This document shows, one piece after another, positions 27,096 to 40,181 of a stretch of 64,000 nt of DNA. This DNA comes from Isoetes taiwanensis (Eukaryota > Streptophyta > Lycopodiopsida > Isoetales > Isoetaceae): NCBI GenBank assembly GCA_021234155.1, contig JAJEKV010000050.1:3684488-3748487 (forward strand), given 5' to 3'. The position numbers were made by a program, and so were the translations under genes. Under the pieces are notes generated by a model. The model worked only from the letters and a program-made list of their open reading frames with translations, ran no database searches and had not been told where the DNA came from. Each line of letters opens with the position of its first letter. Within the stretch, counting starts at the first letter, position 1.

Positions 27096-30000
27096 CACCC
27101 ATAATGCAATGCATGTCGAGTAAGAAGTTACTTAGATGCATCAAAAGGGAGCAAGTTGCATACATCTTCAAATTAGAACTTGCCGAAGAAGAGGCACCAG
27201 AGGATAAAGAAGATAAATCAGTGAGCAAGCTACCCAAGCAGATAGCTAAGCTAATAAAGGAATTCCATGACTTGTTTCCCGATGAAATCAAGGAACTCCC
27301 ACCATATAGAGGAGTGGAGTGCGAGATTGCACTCGAACCAGGCACAAAGCCCACAAGTAAGGCACCGTATAGAATGACGGCTCACGAACTATCAGAGTTG
27401 AAGAAGCAATTGCAAGAGCTATTAGACCTAGGGTTCATAAGGCCTAGTGTCTCTCCGTTCGGAGCCCCCATCTTATTCGTCAAGAAGAAGGATGGAAGCT
27501 TGAGGATGTGTATTGACTATCGTCAATTAAACAAACACACCATCAAGAACAAGTATGCCTTACCAAGAGCAGATGACCTGATGGATCAGTTACAGGGTGC
27601 CAGAGTCTTCTCCAAAATAGACTTAAGGTCGGGATATCATCAAATCAGAATCAAGGAGGAAGATATTCACAAAACGGCGTTCCGAACAAGATATGGCTAC
27701 TATGAATTCACGGTGATGCCATTTGGCCTATCTAATGCCCCAGCAACGTTCATGAGACTCGTGAACGATATTTTTCGGGAATTCCTTAACACATTTGTTA
27801 TCGTGTTCTTCGATGACATTTTGGTGTATAGCAAGTCCCTAGAGGAGCATATTCAGCATTTGAGAAGGATACTTGAAAAACTGAGGAGGCATCAGCTTTA
27901 TGCGAAGTTGTCAAAAATGTCATTTCGCCACCGAAAGAGTGGAATACTTGGGGCATGTCATATCAGCAGACGGCATCTCCACCGATCCCGCAAAGATCCA
28001 AGCAGTAATTGAATGGCCAGCACCAAAGAATATACACGAGGTGAGAAGCTTTTTGGGCTTAGTAGGATATTATAGAAAGTTTGTCAAGAACTTTGCTAAG
28101 ATAGCAGCACCCTTGACGGACCTCACCAAGGCAGAAAAGATAAAAGACTGGGTGGCACATTGGCAAAAGAAGGCTCAAGCAGGATTCGAGAAGTTGAAGG
28201 AAGCCTTAACAACCGCTCCCGTCTTAACATTGCCAGATCCAGAGAAGGACAAGCTAGTTGCAACTGATGCTAGCAAGATTGCGATAGGAGTAGTCTTAAT
28301 ACAAGAAGAAAGAGTCGTAGCATACGATTCACGGAAGATGAACGACGCAGAAACTCGCTACCCGACACATGATCAGGAGCTATTGGCAGTGGTAAGAGCT
28401 TTAAAGATTTGGAGACACTATCTATTGGGAAGGAAGTTCCAATTAGATACCGATCATCAGAGTCTACAATACATCTTCACGCAACCATTATTGAATTTAA
28501 GGCAAAGAAGATGGATGGAGTTCCTGGAAGAGTACGACTTCGACATCGTGTACAAGCCAGGGAAACTCAATGTGGTTGCAGATGCTCTCTCGAGACATCC
28601 CTTAACAACAAGAGTGCATTGCAATGCCATATCAACACTCACCAGTGAGTTTGGCAAGAAAATAGAAGAAACGTTGCCAACGGACAAGGACTTCCAGGAA
28701 GTATGGGCAAGCCTTTCTAAAGAGGCAAGAACGGACAAAGAGAGAGAAACCTTCAAACATTTTAAGAAGGAGGGAGATCTCTTGTACCATAAGAATAAGT
28801 TGTGTGTGCCGGAATCATCTGGAGTCAGAAGGTTGATTCTCCACGACACACACAACAGCCCAATAGCCGGTCACGCAGGTTTTACGAAAACCTACTTCAA
28901 GATAAGAAGTAGTTACTATTGGCCAGGCATGAAGAAGCAGATACCAAGGTATATACGCGAGTGTCAGCTATGTCAGCAGACCAAGGCGGAACAACTACGA
29001 ATTCCAGGAGCATTAGAGCCATTGCCAGTACCAAACTCCAAGTGGGAGATAATAAGCATGGACTTCATTACATGGCTCCCTAGAACCATAAGGGGCAAAG
29101 ACGCCTTAATGGTCGTAGTCGACAAATTGTCGAAAATGGCGCACTTTGTGCCTTGTAGGAGCACCGACACGGCTTTGGACACGGCTGTGTTATTCACAAA
29201 GGAGATTTTTAGACTCCACGGGATGCCAAGAGAAATAATCTCTGATAGGGATTCGAAGTTCATGAGTGCATTCCGCGTGATCTCTTCAAAGACCATCGAA
29301 CGAAATTATCAATGAGCTCGGCTTATCACCCTTAGACAGATGGGCGCATCGAGCGCACCAATCGGATACTTGAAGATATGTTATGGAATTATGTCCGAAC
29401 AAGCAATCAAAGTGGACGACTTCATCTACTTGGTTGAGTTTGCATACAATAGCACCAAGCAAGAGTCATCCCAAATGTCGCCGCTTTATGATCAACTACG
29501 CTATCGCTTTGACACCGCATTACTTGGCACAACCCCGTGTCCAAGGTAGAAGTATCCCAAACAGATGTTAGCCGAGATGCAACAATTGGTTGAGGAGGTG
29601 AGAGGATACCTCTTAGCAAAGAAGAAGCCGCCAAAGAGCATAGCTGATCGGCAAGACCGAACAAAGAAGGGAGTTCAAAGTAGGGGACAATGTTTGGCTG
29701 AAGATAAAAGACAAACAAGCAAAGCTCCACATCGGGCAATTGCAAGAAGCTTGCTCCAAGGTGGGCTGGTCCATTCAAAATTGTCAAAAGAGTGGGCAAT
29801 CAAGCCTACAAATTAGACTTACCAAAGACACCAAGATCCATAGAGTCTTTCACGAAGTCTCCTAAAGAAACACACTCCTAATCCGTAGGAAGTATTGGAG
29901 ACACCGAAGCCATCGGAATTAACGGACGATCAGCTTGAGATTGTCCCTGAGCTTCTTCTCGACCGATCCTATAAGAAGACGAGAAGATCTCAATTTCTCC

Positions 30001-30149
30001 AGTACCTTGTGAAATGGACGCACTTACCAGTAGAAGACGCTACGTGGGTACTACAATCAGATCTTGAGAAGCAGTACCCACAATTCATGGAGCAATGCAA
30101 GGGGCGCCTCATCACCGAAGTAGTCGACTCCGAACCAATGGGGGAGTGA
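27092..30149 (+). pseudogene. E2 pol: RT, RNase H, integrase, chromodomain
   Basis: RT at 27240-27900 is intact ([44 protein letters not shown]). A frameshift at about 27905 follows YAKLSK. RNase H at 28250-28590 has [16 protein letters not shown] and DTDHQSL. The integrase zinc finger has [11 protein letters not shown] and CQLCQQ; the core has MDFITWLP and IISDRDSKF; the frame breaks near 29268 and again near 29550-29700, so the catalytic Glu region is damaged. The chromodomain at about 29935-30095 reads DQLEIVPELLLDRSYKKTRR and LQYLVKWTHLPVEDATWVL. As in E1, only the central W of the usual aromatic cage is present. Confidence 0.9.
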
Positions 30150-30799
30150 GGTAATATAGGAGTCTACTTCCGATGCCACAGAAGTAGTCAGCTTGAGAGA
30201 AAAGAGGTCATTCAGATGCATGATAGGGAAGCACCTCTAATCAATGCTTACTACGGGAAGGATCCTTCACGCAAAAATACGGGGAGGACACCAACCTTCA
30301 TGCAAAAAGCAATTAAAGGTGTAGGCATGAGCGTCATCCTAGGCATGATAGGGCGCTGTCTCCACGGCCATGATGGGAGAAGCATAATCTTCCTATGCCG
30401 GGAGATATGCCTTGCATTCATGCAATTGTGTTAATGGGTGGTTCCTTAACAACCAACCCTTATAGTAAGTAATCATGTACTAATGTAGTGTTGAACCTGC
30501 AGGCCAATAGAATGACGAACCGGCGGGAGGTTGCACTATAAGACGGGTGGCATATATAGCTACAATGAGACGAGAACCTTAAGAACAATTTTGTCATGAT
30601 TAATCTTGATATTATAATTGATAATTGAAGTAAGGCATAAATTAAATGCCTTACCATGTGGGGATTATAAACATTTCAATTATAACTTCTAAGTATTATG
30701 TTATAATAATTGTGTTAATCACATGTACAACCCAAGGTTCTTTATGCAGGTTCTTGTCAAAGGTGGGGAGACTCGTGATGCTGCGGACAACATCAATCC
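30150..30799 (+). other. E2 3' untranslated region
   Basis: No gene is seen. A hairpin with arms CTACTTCC and GAAGTAG (30164-30187) is shared with E1 and E3. The rest matches the E1 and E3 3' regions in patches (CTCCACGGCCATGATGG, ATGGGTGGTTCC). Confidence 0.6.
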
Positions 30800-30812
30800 A
30801 AGGTGGGGAGAA
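30800..30812 (+). other. E2 polypurine tract
   Basis: AAGGTGGGGAGAA lies just before the 3' LTR, identical to E1. Confidence 0.88.
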
Positions 30813-32363
30813 TGTGACGTTCCAGAATAATATACGGTATGAATACGTATATTATACTGACACGTCACTAGTACATGTCGACTCAGACGACATGTACACA
30901 GCGACCATAAAGGGGAAGTACCCTAGGGTGCAACCCCGTGGACAATTATATTGCACATGTTAAGGCCACATGTGAATATAAAACCCTTTGCCATGTGGCA
31001 ATAGCCCATTGACCAAAAGGGCCCAGCCCTAAAATCGTGGGAATAAAGGGACATAAACCCTAAAAGGGAAACCCTTTCGGTTTCCAGCCCCTATAAGTCG
31101 GATTGGAGCAGCATTGGACGCCTTTCACCGAACAAGAGCGAGAGGAACCGAATCCCTTAGTTGCAGCTCCGATCCAAGCCGGCAATCTCGAGATCCAAAG
31201 AAGATGGACGCCTTCAGGGGGGAGTGGGAGCCAACCAAGAAGCGGGTTAGTGGTTGATCCGATAGTTAGATCCGAGTTTTCAGCTCTCATTCGATAGGAT
31301 TCGTATTCATTCTTAGCCATAGGCGACCCCTACAGCCTAAGAATGATAGACACTAACATGTATGATTAGGTACCTAACCATGTATGATTAGGTAGATTAG
31401 AATAGGTGTATTCTATTATTTTCAGTCTGTTGTGATGATGTCTTATCATTCTATGCGCCACTCTTGTGTATTGGGAAGGGGGTAGAGACCCGCAGCCCAA
31501 GTAGTTGTATGATCCTAGTTTTAGCCCATTAATTCCCACCACGCGCCAGTGCATAAGAGCCCGCCTGGCTGTGGGTGGCGGAGCTAGACCGGCTGACAAG
31601 GGAGGGCTTGTCTAATCACAGTTGATCCCTCTGATGCGTAGCGACGGCCGGGGAACGTTGTGAGCCAGGCCTAATACCCCCGCACCGCGCGGAGGGCGGG
31701 GTATGGGCTCGACACCTCTTGGGTGATGCGCCATCTTCTAGGGGTTCAAGTCGATATCACGAAAGCAAAGGCTCTCTCGCTCGCCCGTGATTGGCATGAA
31801 CCTTCGAGGGGAGTGATCTCCTCCCCGCCTCATCGGGCCGGGGAGATGCAACCCGAAGAGTAGTAGCCCCTCCGCTATTCACCCGGCAAGCAGTTACTTG
31901 CCGTTCTAATACTTTTCAGCCTATCTGCAAAGTATGCACAGGAGGGGCGGATGGAGTGGACTACCCAACGGCCATGTTCCTATGCCAGCCAAATCTATTT
32001 GCCATGAATTCTGTCTGCATTGCTATCTGGGAGCCCAAGCCGTCAGTCTTTCCCCATGAGTCTGAGCCTGGGTAGAACTTCCCTATGTTATGTTGATGTA
32101 CTGATGTGTTGATGCAGCTACTGTGATATGGTGGACCACCCTTCGAGGTGGGTATGTTATTATTGATTTATGTTATGTGCTCATGTGTGTTTACGCTTCC
32201 GCGGTTAGATCGATCCCGACGGGGACGGGATGAATGACACGTCCATTCTTCCCCGTCGGGTTCTTGGCCACCATCAAGAGCCCGATGTTAGGTGGGCGGC
32301 CTCACGTCAGCGAGCAGATGCTGGTTTGAGGGATGATCTCCAGTTTGTATACGATCAGGGCAT
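30813..32363 (+). repeat. E2 3' LTR, last ~24 bp missing
   Basis: It matches 19396-20930 closely, with small indels and a short tandem duplication (TGTATGATTAGGTACCTAAC near 31357-31385). It stops at GATCAGGGCAT; what follows is pol sequence of E3. Confidence 0.93.
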
Positions 32364-32676
32364 AGTGAAAAGTTGCTTAAGTGCATAAGGAAGCAGCAAG
32401 TGGCCTATCTCCTTAAGCTTGAGCTCGAAGATCAAGAGCCGGAGGAAGGCAAAGAGGCCAAAGAGTTGAATAAGCTCCCCAAGCCTATAGCGAAGTTGAT
32501 CAAGGAATTTCATGACTTGTTTCCTGATGAGATCAAGCAGCTTCCGCCTTATAGAGGAGTCGAGTGTGAAATAGCACTTGAGCCAGGGACGAAGCCAACA
32601 AGCAAGGCACCTTATAGAATGTCAACTGAAGAGTTGACGGAGCTAAAGAAGCAGTTGCAGGAGCTGCTAGACCTAG
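32364..32676 (+). pseudogene. E3 pol, N-terminal piece of RT
   Basis: It reads [40 protein letters not shown] and [20 protein letters not shown], parallel to E2 from about 27130. It stops at ...CTAGACCTAG, where the nested element begins. The frame resumes at 43738. Upstream E3 sequence (LTR, accessory genes, gag) is absent. Confidence 0.9.
32672..32676. repeat. target-site duplication CCTAG, left of nested element
   Basis: CCTAG recurs at 43738-43742 right after the nested element; removing the insert gives the CTAGACCTAGGGTTCATAAG seen in E2. Confidence 0.93.
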
Positions 32677-33250
32677 TGTTAGTCCTGTGCCTCCTGGTAC
32701 AGGACTATTCATGCATACGACAGACCAGGTCAAGGCCAAAGATCCACAATCAGGCGCGGGTCAGTCGTCAAAGGCTCAGCAGAAGACCAAGCAGACCACG
32801 TAGACAAAGACCACGCCTGGCATCAACAAGAGGCGGCGCTCAGACAAGTGACGGCCCGTCACCGCCCGCATCAGCGTCAGCGTGATTTCAGGCTTTTCAA
32901 GAGGCACCGCTAGCATTCCTGCAAAAATCAGGCCTCCTTCCAGGAGTCGGCACCGAAATCAGTCAGAGTGTCTATATTGGGCCAAAGGCCGTTGTACTAT
33001 ATATATGAGTTTAGATGAGTTTTGAGTCTTGTCTCATTTCAGTCTTCTCTCGATTGCGAGAGCTCATGTATCTTCATTGACATCAAGGAAGCTTATTATT
33101 GTGATCTCATTGTTCTCTTTTGTTTTCTTTTCCCTTTCCTTTGTTTTTCTTGCAAATCCCGCGTGACATAGCTCCCGGATTCTCCTGTTAGATCCAAGGG
33201 TCCTCACAGAGGGCTGTCTTGCAGGAGTTCCCGAACCCAGACCCCAAACA
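32677..33250 (+). repeat. nested element 5' LTR (574 bp)
   Basis: It starts TGTTAGTCC and ends CCCCAAACA. It is repeated at 43186-43737. TATATATATGAG near 32999 is a likely TATA region. Confidence 0.92.
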
Positions 33251-33251
33251 C

Positions 33252-33267
33252 TGTCGCCGCTGCCGGG
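33252..33267 (+). other. nested element primer-binding site (tRNA-Asp-like)
   Basis: TGTCGCCGCTGCCGGG closely resembles the TGGCGCCGTTGCCGGGG primer site of Athila/Tat elements, which pairs with tRNA-Asp. Confidence 0.65.
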
Positions 33268-33283
33268 TTCTTTTCTTTCCATC

Positions 33284-35130
33284 ATGTCTGCTCGAGGTTT
33301 CACTCCTGAAGAACTTCTTTGCCAAACGGCGGCTCGACTGGAGCACCATCAACGACGCGAGGCTGTTCGGGATATGTATAACACTGCTTATGATATTGAG
33401 GGAGGTCGATCCGGCCCCCGCTGCTCGGGCCGCCTTCGTGCTCATTCTCGACCGTGGTCTCCACTGTGTCGCCCATTGCTCACAACCGCAGCCTCATAAC
33501 ATACCCCCTCGTTCAGCCCACGCCTCATTATTTTCGACTCGACAAAGACCTACATAAATATCCCTTCAGGTCACACCCCTCAGCCGTCCCAACCATCTTC
33601 TCCTCCTGCTGGAATGGGCTACCATCATGTCACCTTTGGCCCTTCCTATGTTCATGGCATTCCAACTTCTCCATCTTTTTCAAAGACGCTCTTCCCCGCT
33701 TATCAAACCACAGATCTCAAGCCTACTGAGGACGGCTCTCAAGGCCCTTCCCCACCAGATGCTACTTTTTATGGACCACCGGGTTTTTCAGTCCCGCCCC
33801 CTTGCACTCGGGCCTCGGCAAGACCACCTCTATATGCTTCTGCATATCCTCAATCAAATCCACCTGTCTATGCTCAAGTTCCGCCTTCATCTCCTACTCA
33901 TAATTTGAAGCTGACTTATCCCACTTTTGGCAACACCAAAGGCAAACCTCTAGATCGAGTGCTTCTAAGACACATGGAGGAATTTGAAGCCTTGGCCATT
34001 CCGAATGGTCATGCTCAGCCCCAACTTAAATTTCATATCTTTTTTCGACCACGCCGAGGCTCCCTCATCATGGTTAATGGCCAACAAAAGTCACTGGAAA
34101 CAGAGTTGGCAAGAAATGAAAACTGCCTTTCTGTCTCATTATGGCACCACGGACGATGATCAGTTCAATGACCTTCAACAAGAGCCCACGGAGTCCGCCA
34201 GGGATTTTGGCGGACCGCCTTCACATTCTCGCCAAGAAAACTCCAGAGTACCCCACGCAAAGCCGATCCTCGTCCCGTTTTACTCAGGCCTTCCTCCCGC
34301 CATTCGACTTCATGACGTAATACCACGCGGCCCCAAGTCTCTCGAGCGTGCCATTGAACCGGTCAATCACTTTCGGTCAATGTTTCTTCTAGGGTGTTGC
34401 TCTGCAGAACTCCCGCTCATGCCCCCCCGCCATGGTTCCTCGTAACTCGCTCAACCTCACCAAAGAAATCCACAACGCTAACATCCGTGTACTATTTGTA
34501 AATATCAAGGTCATCCGCAAATGAATGCAACGCCCAATGGACCTCCTCATTGTAAAGATGTAATATGTGCAATCATGCCACTAAGAATGCACGCGATCTC
34601 ATCCTACACCTTTTCGTAATAAAATGGTCTTTCAAGTCCGCACCACCCCTCAACAACAACCGTCATATCAGCCTCAAAGAATATCCAACTCAACAACACC
34701 CACAAGATCAACAACCGCAGCAATCTCAAAGAAATACGGGACAAGGCAACCGCCCTCCCTTTGATCCTTCAAAAGCTCAATGTTATCATTGTCATGAATG
34801 GGGTCACACCACCACCACGGGTGTCCTCAACTGCCTCAAGTTCAAGTTCAACTTCCGTGTTCCAATCAACCGCCTCGTCTGCCTCTCACCTGCTTATCAA
34901 CTCTGGGTGGCCAACGGAAACAGGGGCCCTCGTCCCTGTTTTGAGAAAGCCTCCTCGGCCTTCTCAACAACAACGCCCTCGGCAAGAAGTCGTCTACTTC
35001 CAATCCTATGGATCAACAAGCTCGGGAGGAGATTTATCGTGCTCTCAACCCTCCCCGGCCCAAATTCAATTGGGTTGGTCTTGTCTCGCCACACACACGG
35101 GCTTCACGCCTTTTGACCATCATTCCTCAT
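33284..35130 (+). pseudogene. nested element gag, multiply frameshifted
   Basis: Gag pieces lie in several frames: an N-terminal MSARGFTPEELLCQTAARLE, a Pro/Tyr-rich segment at 33614-33900, KPLDRVLLRHMEEFEALAIP, then MANKSHWKQSWQEMKTAFLS and FNDLQQEPTESARDF, the retrotransposon gag core. The zinc knuckle near 34780-34835 begins CYHCHEWGH but the last Cys is displaced. Family role: RNA packaging and capsid. No intact protein can be made. Confidence 0.75.
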
Positions 35131-35523
35131 GACACGCGAACCCGCTTTTGTTGTGGAAACCGCCCCTCATGACGATGATAAAAAAAGTTCACTTCAGACC
35201 GATCTCGACAAACTTATGCCTCACGCCATGCCTAAAGTGAGACAAAGTATTCTCAAACTCATGCAGTCCGCGGAAGGTCGAACACCGGCAAATGTTCATG
35301 CCACCACGAGCTCAGCAGCGTCCGGCAAGTGGCCGCCGCCATCATCCACCAAGACACGCCTCTCCCATATCCAAATATTGCCGCCGAGGTCGAGCTTCAA
35401 AAGAAGTTTCGCTTTTTACCACAGCCCCAGCTCCATTGGACCTCATGGACCCCTTTTCACATGTTCCCTTGAACTTCAGGAAGAACTTGCAAAGATCAAG
35501 ATTCCTTTGAGCCCGCCACTATT

Positions 35524-38500
35524 TTGAAACTCGTCCGCTCTCAAAGATCGCCACCTCTTCCCACGGTTCTCGTTGGAGCTGTTGCGACTTCAACACCCAC
35601 TGCATGCCACTTGGGCAATCAACATATCAATCATGTCCAAATTGATGGTGGTAGTGCCGTCAATCTCATTACTGATAAACTCAGGAAGCAATTGGGCATT
35701 AAACAATTATACCATGCCCCTTATGACATCAAATTGGCAAATGGCCATATCACGCGTCCTCAAGGTGTCACTCCTCTTCTCCACATCAAGCATTGGATCT
35801 CAAATTCCCCTTGAATTTGGTGTTTGGAAAGCAGGAGAAGATCCCCGTGATTATGAAATGCCGGTTGACGACCTTTTCTCCGCCAAAGCTAAGAGTATTC
35901 ATTACATCGCCATGGACCAACTTGTTATCACCGATGGCCATCTCAATGCCACAATGGATCCGAAATCGCCAATTGATCTCTGTCGAGAATGCTGAACCTT
36001 CCATCTCAGACACTGACTCTGAAGAAGCCCAAAATATTTATCATGTTCAAGCTCCTCCAGCGGGTCTCCCTCTCTCCTCTTACCCTGAGTATGCTGATCC
36101 CTGGGGTGACATGACGCTCGATCAGGACCAGGCCGTGACGGCTCTCTTGGACCCTTACCTGGCTTTCTGCAATCGCATTCAACGTCTTGATCATTTTTCT
36201 GATCCACTTCCTTCCTCAGAGACAGTTGATGTTCATGCCGTCATGAAGCAACCCTTGCTTGATGACGCTCAGCAGCCTCTTTTCTTCACGACGCAAAATG
36301 CTGCTCCTCCCGTCATGCTTCAGCCTCCTGCTCATCACGTTCAGGACACGGAGGTTGTTCCTCATATTCAAACTCCAGAAGTGGAAATCGTGGACATTGG
36401 CAACAATCAATCAGTCCGCTTAGCTGCTAAACTTCCACCGACATATAAAGCACGTGCTGTGCAGCTGTTCAAGAAATTCAAACATATTTTTGCTTGGAGC
36501 TACAAAGACCTTCGAGGTATCAAAAAAGAATTAGGGGAACTCACCATTCCTACCAAATCTGATGCAAGACCCATCTAGCAACGACAGTACCGGCTCAACC
36601 CAAATTACCGTGACCGAGTCAAGGCTGAAATTGACAAACTCTTGGCTGCTGGCCTGATTTATGAGGTCAAACATTCTGAATGGGTGAGCCCCGTCGTCAT
36701 AGCTCTCAAACACAATGGTAAGATCCGCGTTTGCGTGGATTACGTAAAAACTCAATCAAGCCACGCGAGCGTGATCACTTTCCGCTTCCCTTCACTTCGC
36801 ACTGTGTTCTTGAAGAAGTTGCCGGTCATGAGATGTACTCTTTCATGGATGGTTTTTCCGGTACAATCAAATTTCTATCAAGCAAGAAGATCAACTCAAA
36901 ACTACCTTCACCACCCCGTGGGCACTTTTTGCCTACACCTGGTCCCTTTTGGTTTGTCAAACTCTCCTTCAACTTTTCAAATAAGATCATGCTCTCCGCC
37001 TTTCATGACTTTATGAAGGATAAACCTTTTCTTCGATCTTTCAAGATGATTTTTTCCGCCTACACCCATGGATGATCACTTGACAAATTGGAGCTTGTTT
37101 TTCAAAAATGTGATGAATCCGCATTAGTCTCAATCCCGAGAAGTGCACCTTCTGCGCCACCTCGTAGCGCTCATCATGGGTCATGTGGTCAGTAAAGAAG
37201 GCATCACCACGGATCCCGCTTAAAATCGGGCTATGCATCGAAAGCTCAAGCACCGTCAAATATCAAAGAGACACGCTTTTTTCGGGTAAGGTAAATTACT
37301 ATTCCACCTTCATTCCTGGACTTGCGCCTATAGCTGACCCCATTCATAAACTCACGGGTGATGAATCCACTTGGGCTTGAATTCCCAAGCCGACGCCGCC
37401 GGTTTGAAGTTGTTACTTTACCAGCCCCCCGGGTCCTTGTTCCTCCTCAATGGGACAAGCCTTTCCATGTTCATGTTGACGCTCTCGCTTTTGCCATTGG
37501 TGCTGTTCTCTCTCGTGCCTATAATGAAACCACGATAAAACCAATCCGCTATGCCACCGGAACTCAATCCCCGCTGAAGCCCAACTACTCTGCCACGTAA
37601 CGCCGGCTTTGGGCTTAGTTTTCGTGGTCCAACGGTTCGACATTATTTGTTGGGTAGCCGATCAAGTTCTTTTGTTGACCATCAAGCTCTTCTTTATTTG
37701 ATCAACAAAGCCACGCCCATGGGTCGAATTGCTCGTTGGGTCCTCCTTCTGCAAGAGTTCGCTCCCTTTGAAATTGTTCATAAGGCAGGCAAATCTCATG
37801 TGGTGCCTGATTATCTTTCACGCATCCACAAGGATGATCCGGCCCACGGTGTTTCGATGCCTTTCCGATGCTCAATTGTTCCCCGGTCACGGCCACGCCC
37901 CATTGGTTTCACAACTTTCAGCAATATCTTCTCACCGGTGCTCTTCCTCCCCGCCGATCCGGACGCTTCCGTAAAAAGCTTCGGCCCCGCCACCGCCGGT
38001 TTCGGGCGTGAGAGGTTCGCGGACTATACCATGGTTGCAGCCATTTGTACAAACGAGGCAAAGACATGGTCCTCCGTCCGTTGTGTCCTCCCTCACGAGG
38101 TGCCCGATATCGCTCGACAAGCCCACGATGGGCTTGGTGGTGGTCATTTTAGTGGTGACGCCACGCAAGACGCAAAAATTCTTTTGGCAGGATACTTCGC
38201 CCACGCTCTTCAAAGATGCCCACGCTTATGCTCGCGACGCAGACGCGTCTGTCCGTGTGGGAAAAAACCCACGCCCGCGGACGCTCTTCCCTTGACACCG
38301 GGCCACCACGCCACATCCCTTCAGCAAATGGGGTATGGATTTTGTGGGGCCCATGGACCCACCGGCGCAGCACACCCGTGCCCGCTATATTCTGGTCATC
38401 ACGGATTATGCTACAAAATGGGCGGAAGCTTGTGCACTTCCCGACAACACCGCCGCCAAAGACAAAAGGTTCTCTACACACATCATCACGCTGCTTTGGT

Positions 38501-39243
38501 TGTCCCACGGAACTTGTTAGTGATCGTATGCGTGCATTTTGTCAACCATACCATTAAGGAGCCGACGGATTATCTTCACATCCAACACCTAAGAGTACAC
38601 CCTATTATCCTCAAGGAAATGGCTTGGCTGAAAGTACCAACAAAACACTCATCACAGTTCTCAAGAAAGTTTGTGACGCTTCACGCACAGATTGGCAGGA
38701 AAAGTTGCCTACTGTTCTTTGGGCTTACAACACTAGTTTCAAAATAGCTACTGGTCACACTCCTTTCAAACTGGTTTATGGTCAAGAAGCTCTCATGCCT
38801 TTTGAGTACATTCTTCCAACTCTCCGTTTTCACCTTGCTACAGCCCATAATCCATCTCACCGCACTCAAGGAAAGGGTTTATCAATTGAACAGCTTGATG
38901 AACTTCGGCGATGCTTACATTCGTGTTCTTCATGGCCAACAATTCTGTAAATCATTGCATGACAAACGACTTAAGACAAAAACATTCAAAGAAGGAGATT
39001 TGGTTCTTCTTTATGATTCCCGCTACAAAAAATTTTCCCGTAAGTTAAAGTTTCGATGGCTTGGTCCTTATCAAATTGTTCAAGTAGTGCAACCCAAATA
39101 AGTTTTCAAGCTGGTCAATTAGATGGCACCCCATTACCTACACTAGTTAATGGCTTTCGCCTCAAACAATTTCATACAACAGAACGTGACAATCATCCAC
39201 CAGATGCTGTTCCAGACACAGACACAACAAATAGTGACTAACC
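35524..39243 (+). pseudogene. nested element pol: protease, RT, RNase H, integrase
   Basis: Protease: NHVQIDGGSAVNLITDKLRK near 35630-35690, the catalytic D-G-G-S type of this branch. The linker to RT has FKKFKHIFAWSYKDLRGIKK (about 36460-36530). RT parts: LIYEVKHSEWVSPVVIALKH and KIRVCVDY, then shifted pieces to 37080. RNase H: FHVHVDALAFAIGAVLSRAY (about 37466) and FVDHQALLYLINKATPMGRI. Integrase: MDFVGPMDPPAQHTRARYIL (D), LVSDRMRAFC (D), GLAESTNK (E), LWAYNTSFKIATGHTPF. The end reads FKEGDLVLLYDSRYKKFSRK and FRWLGPYQI, without a chromodomain. More than ten frame changes. Confidence 0.85.
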
Positions 39244-40181
39244 AAAGAAGATATTTATACTATAAAGGTGAAATTTTTTACAAAATGTGAGCAGAGCCCA
39301 AATTATTTCCGCTATGGGCAGCAAATTTATTTACAAAAAACGGGCCGAGAGCCCCATCTACTAAATCCTAAGGAGAAAAACCCTCTACTCCGGTTTGGAG
39401 CAGGTGATACGCAGGATGTGGTAGAAATTTCGCCCCCGATCCCAAAGCGGAATCACCACCTCCATCCCGTTAGTCGTGGGATCGGGATGCTCAGCCATGG
39501 GCACACCACCCGTCCATGGCAATGCCACGATTGTGGCACCGCCAGAGGTCCAAGCAAATTCATCTTGCATGTAATCCACCCGTGCGCTTAGACGGCATAG
39601 TGCACTTGTCGTGGCCCAAAGAAGCAGACATACCGAAGCCATCGGTGTCTCAAATTTCCACCATCGCTTTGTCTTATATAGCCAACCGAGGACCTCCCCG
39701 CCGACGGGACCAATCAGAAATTTTGCCAACGTGTTTGCAATGCAAGGTCAAGCTTTAAATGGGGAATCTTTTTCTACCGCGATATCTAGCCATGGTACCT
39801 TCCCACACCTTCGCTTTAATGATATCTCACTTCGAAGTTGCCAAAGATTAAATGACATTCCTTCTTTTCACGCCCGTCGAACATTAATGTGCGCCCTTTC
39901 GCTAGTTGTCGATCCGGATCATTCTCTTACGCCTCATCGCAACCGCCCTTGTTTCTCCCTTTACCGCTTTGGGGACTTAGCCAAAATTTTGCCTCTCAAT
40001 CGCCTACTTCGCATCTGTCACCACCTGGCATCATCAACGGTTGCCGGTTCGCCCTCATCATGCCCCTTCGCCTACACTTGCACGCCCTAAAACCTTTTTA
40101 GCCTATCTCATACTTCGCTTTTCTCGTTCTCCGCCTCCGCCCTTCTCCTGCATAGTTCCTTCGTTCCGACGCTCTTAAGCC
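39244..40181 (+). other. nested element, spacer after integrase; no gene
   Basis: Short frames only, no recognisable domain. It separates pol from the 3' ORF. Confidence 0.5.

Larger units (their letters stand above)
19396..32363 (+). mobile_element. E2: Ty3/gypsy chromovirus carrying a histone H3-like gene
   Basis: This is the most complete member: LTRs of 1559 and 1551 bp, primer site, three palindromic modules, ORF1, two modules, ORF2, gag-protease, pol with chromodomain, purine tract. It sits in the 3' LTR of E1. Its own 3' LTR lacks the last ~24 bp and is fused to a pol fragment of E3 at 32363/32364, so no target duplication can be read. The LTRs look very similar to each other, yet the genes carry many breaks. 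Confidence 0.93.

Noticed and set aside
34565-35130. Several plus-strand frames as separate genes
   Set aside because: They are shifted pieces of one decayed gag gene.
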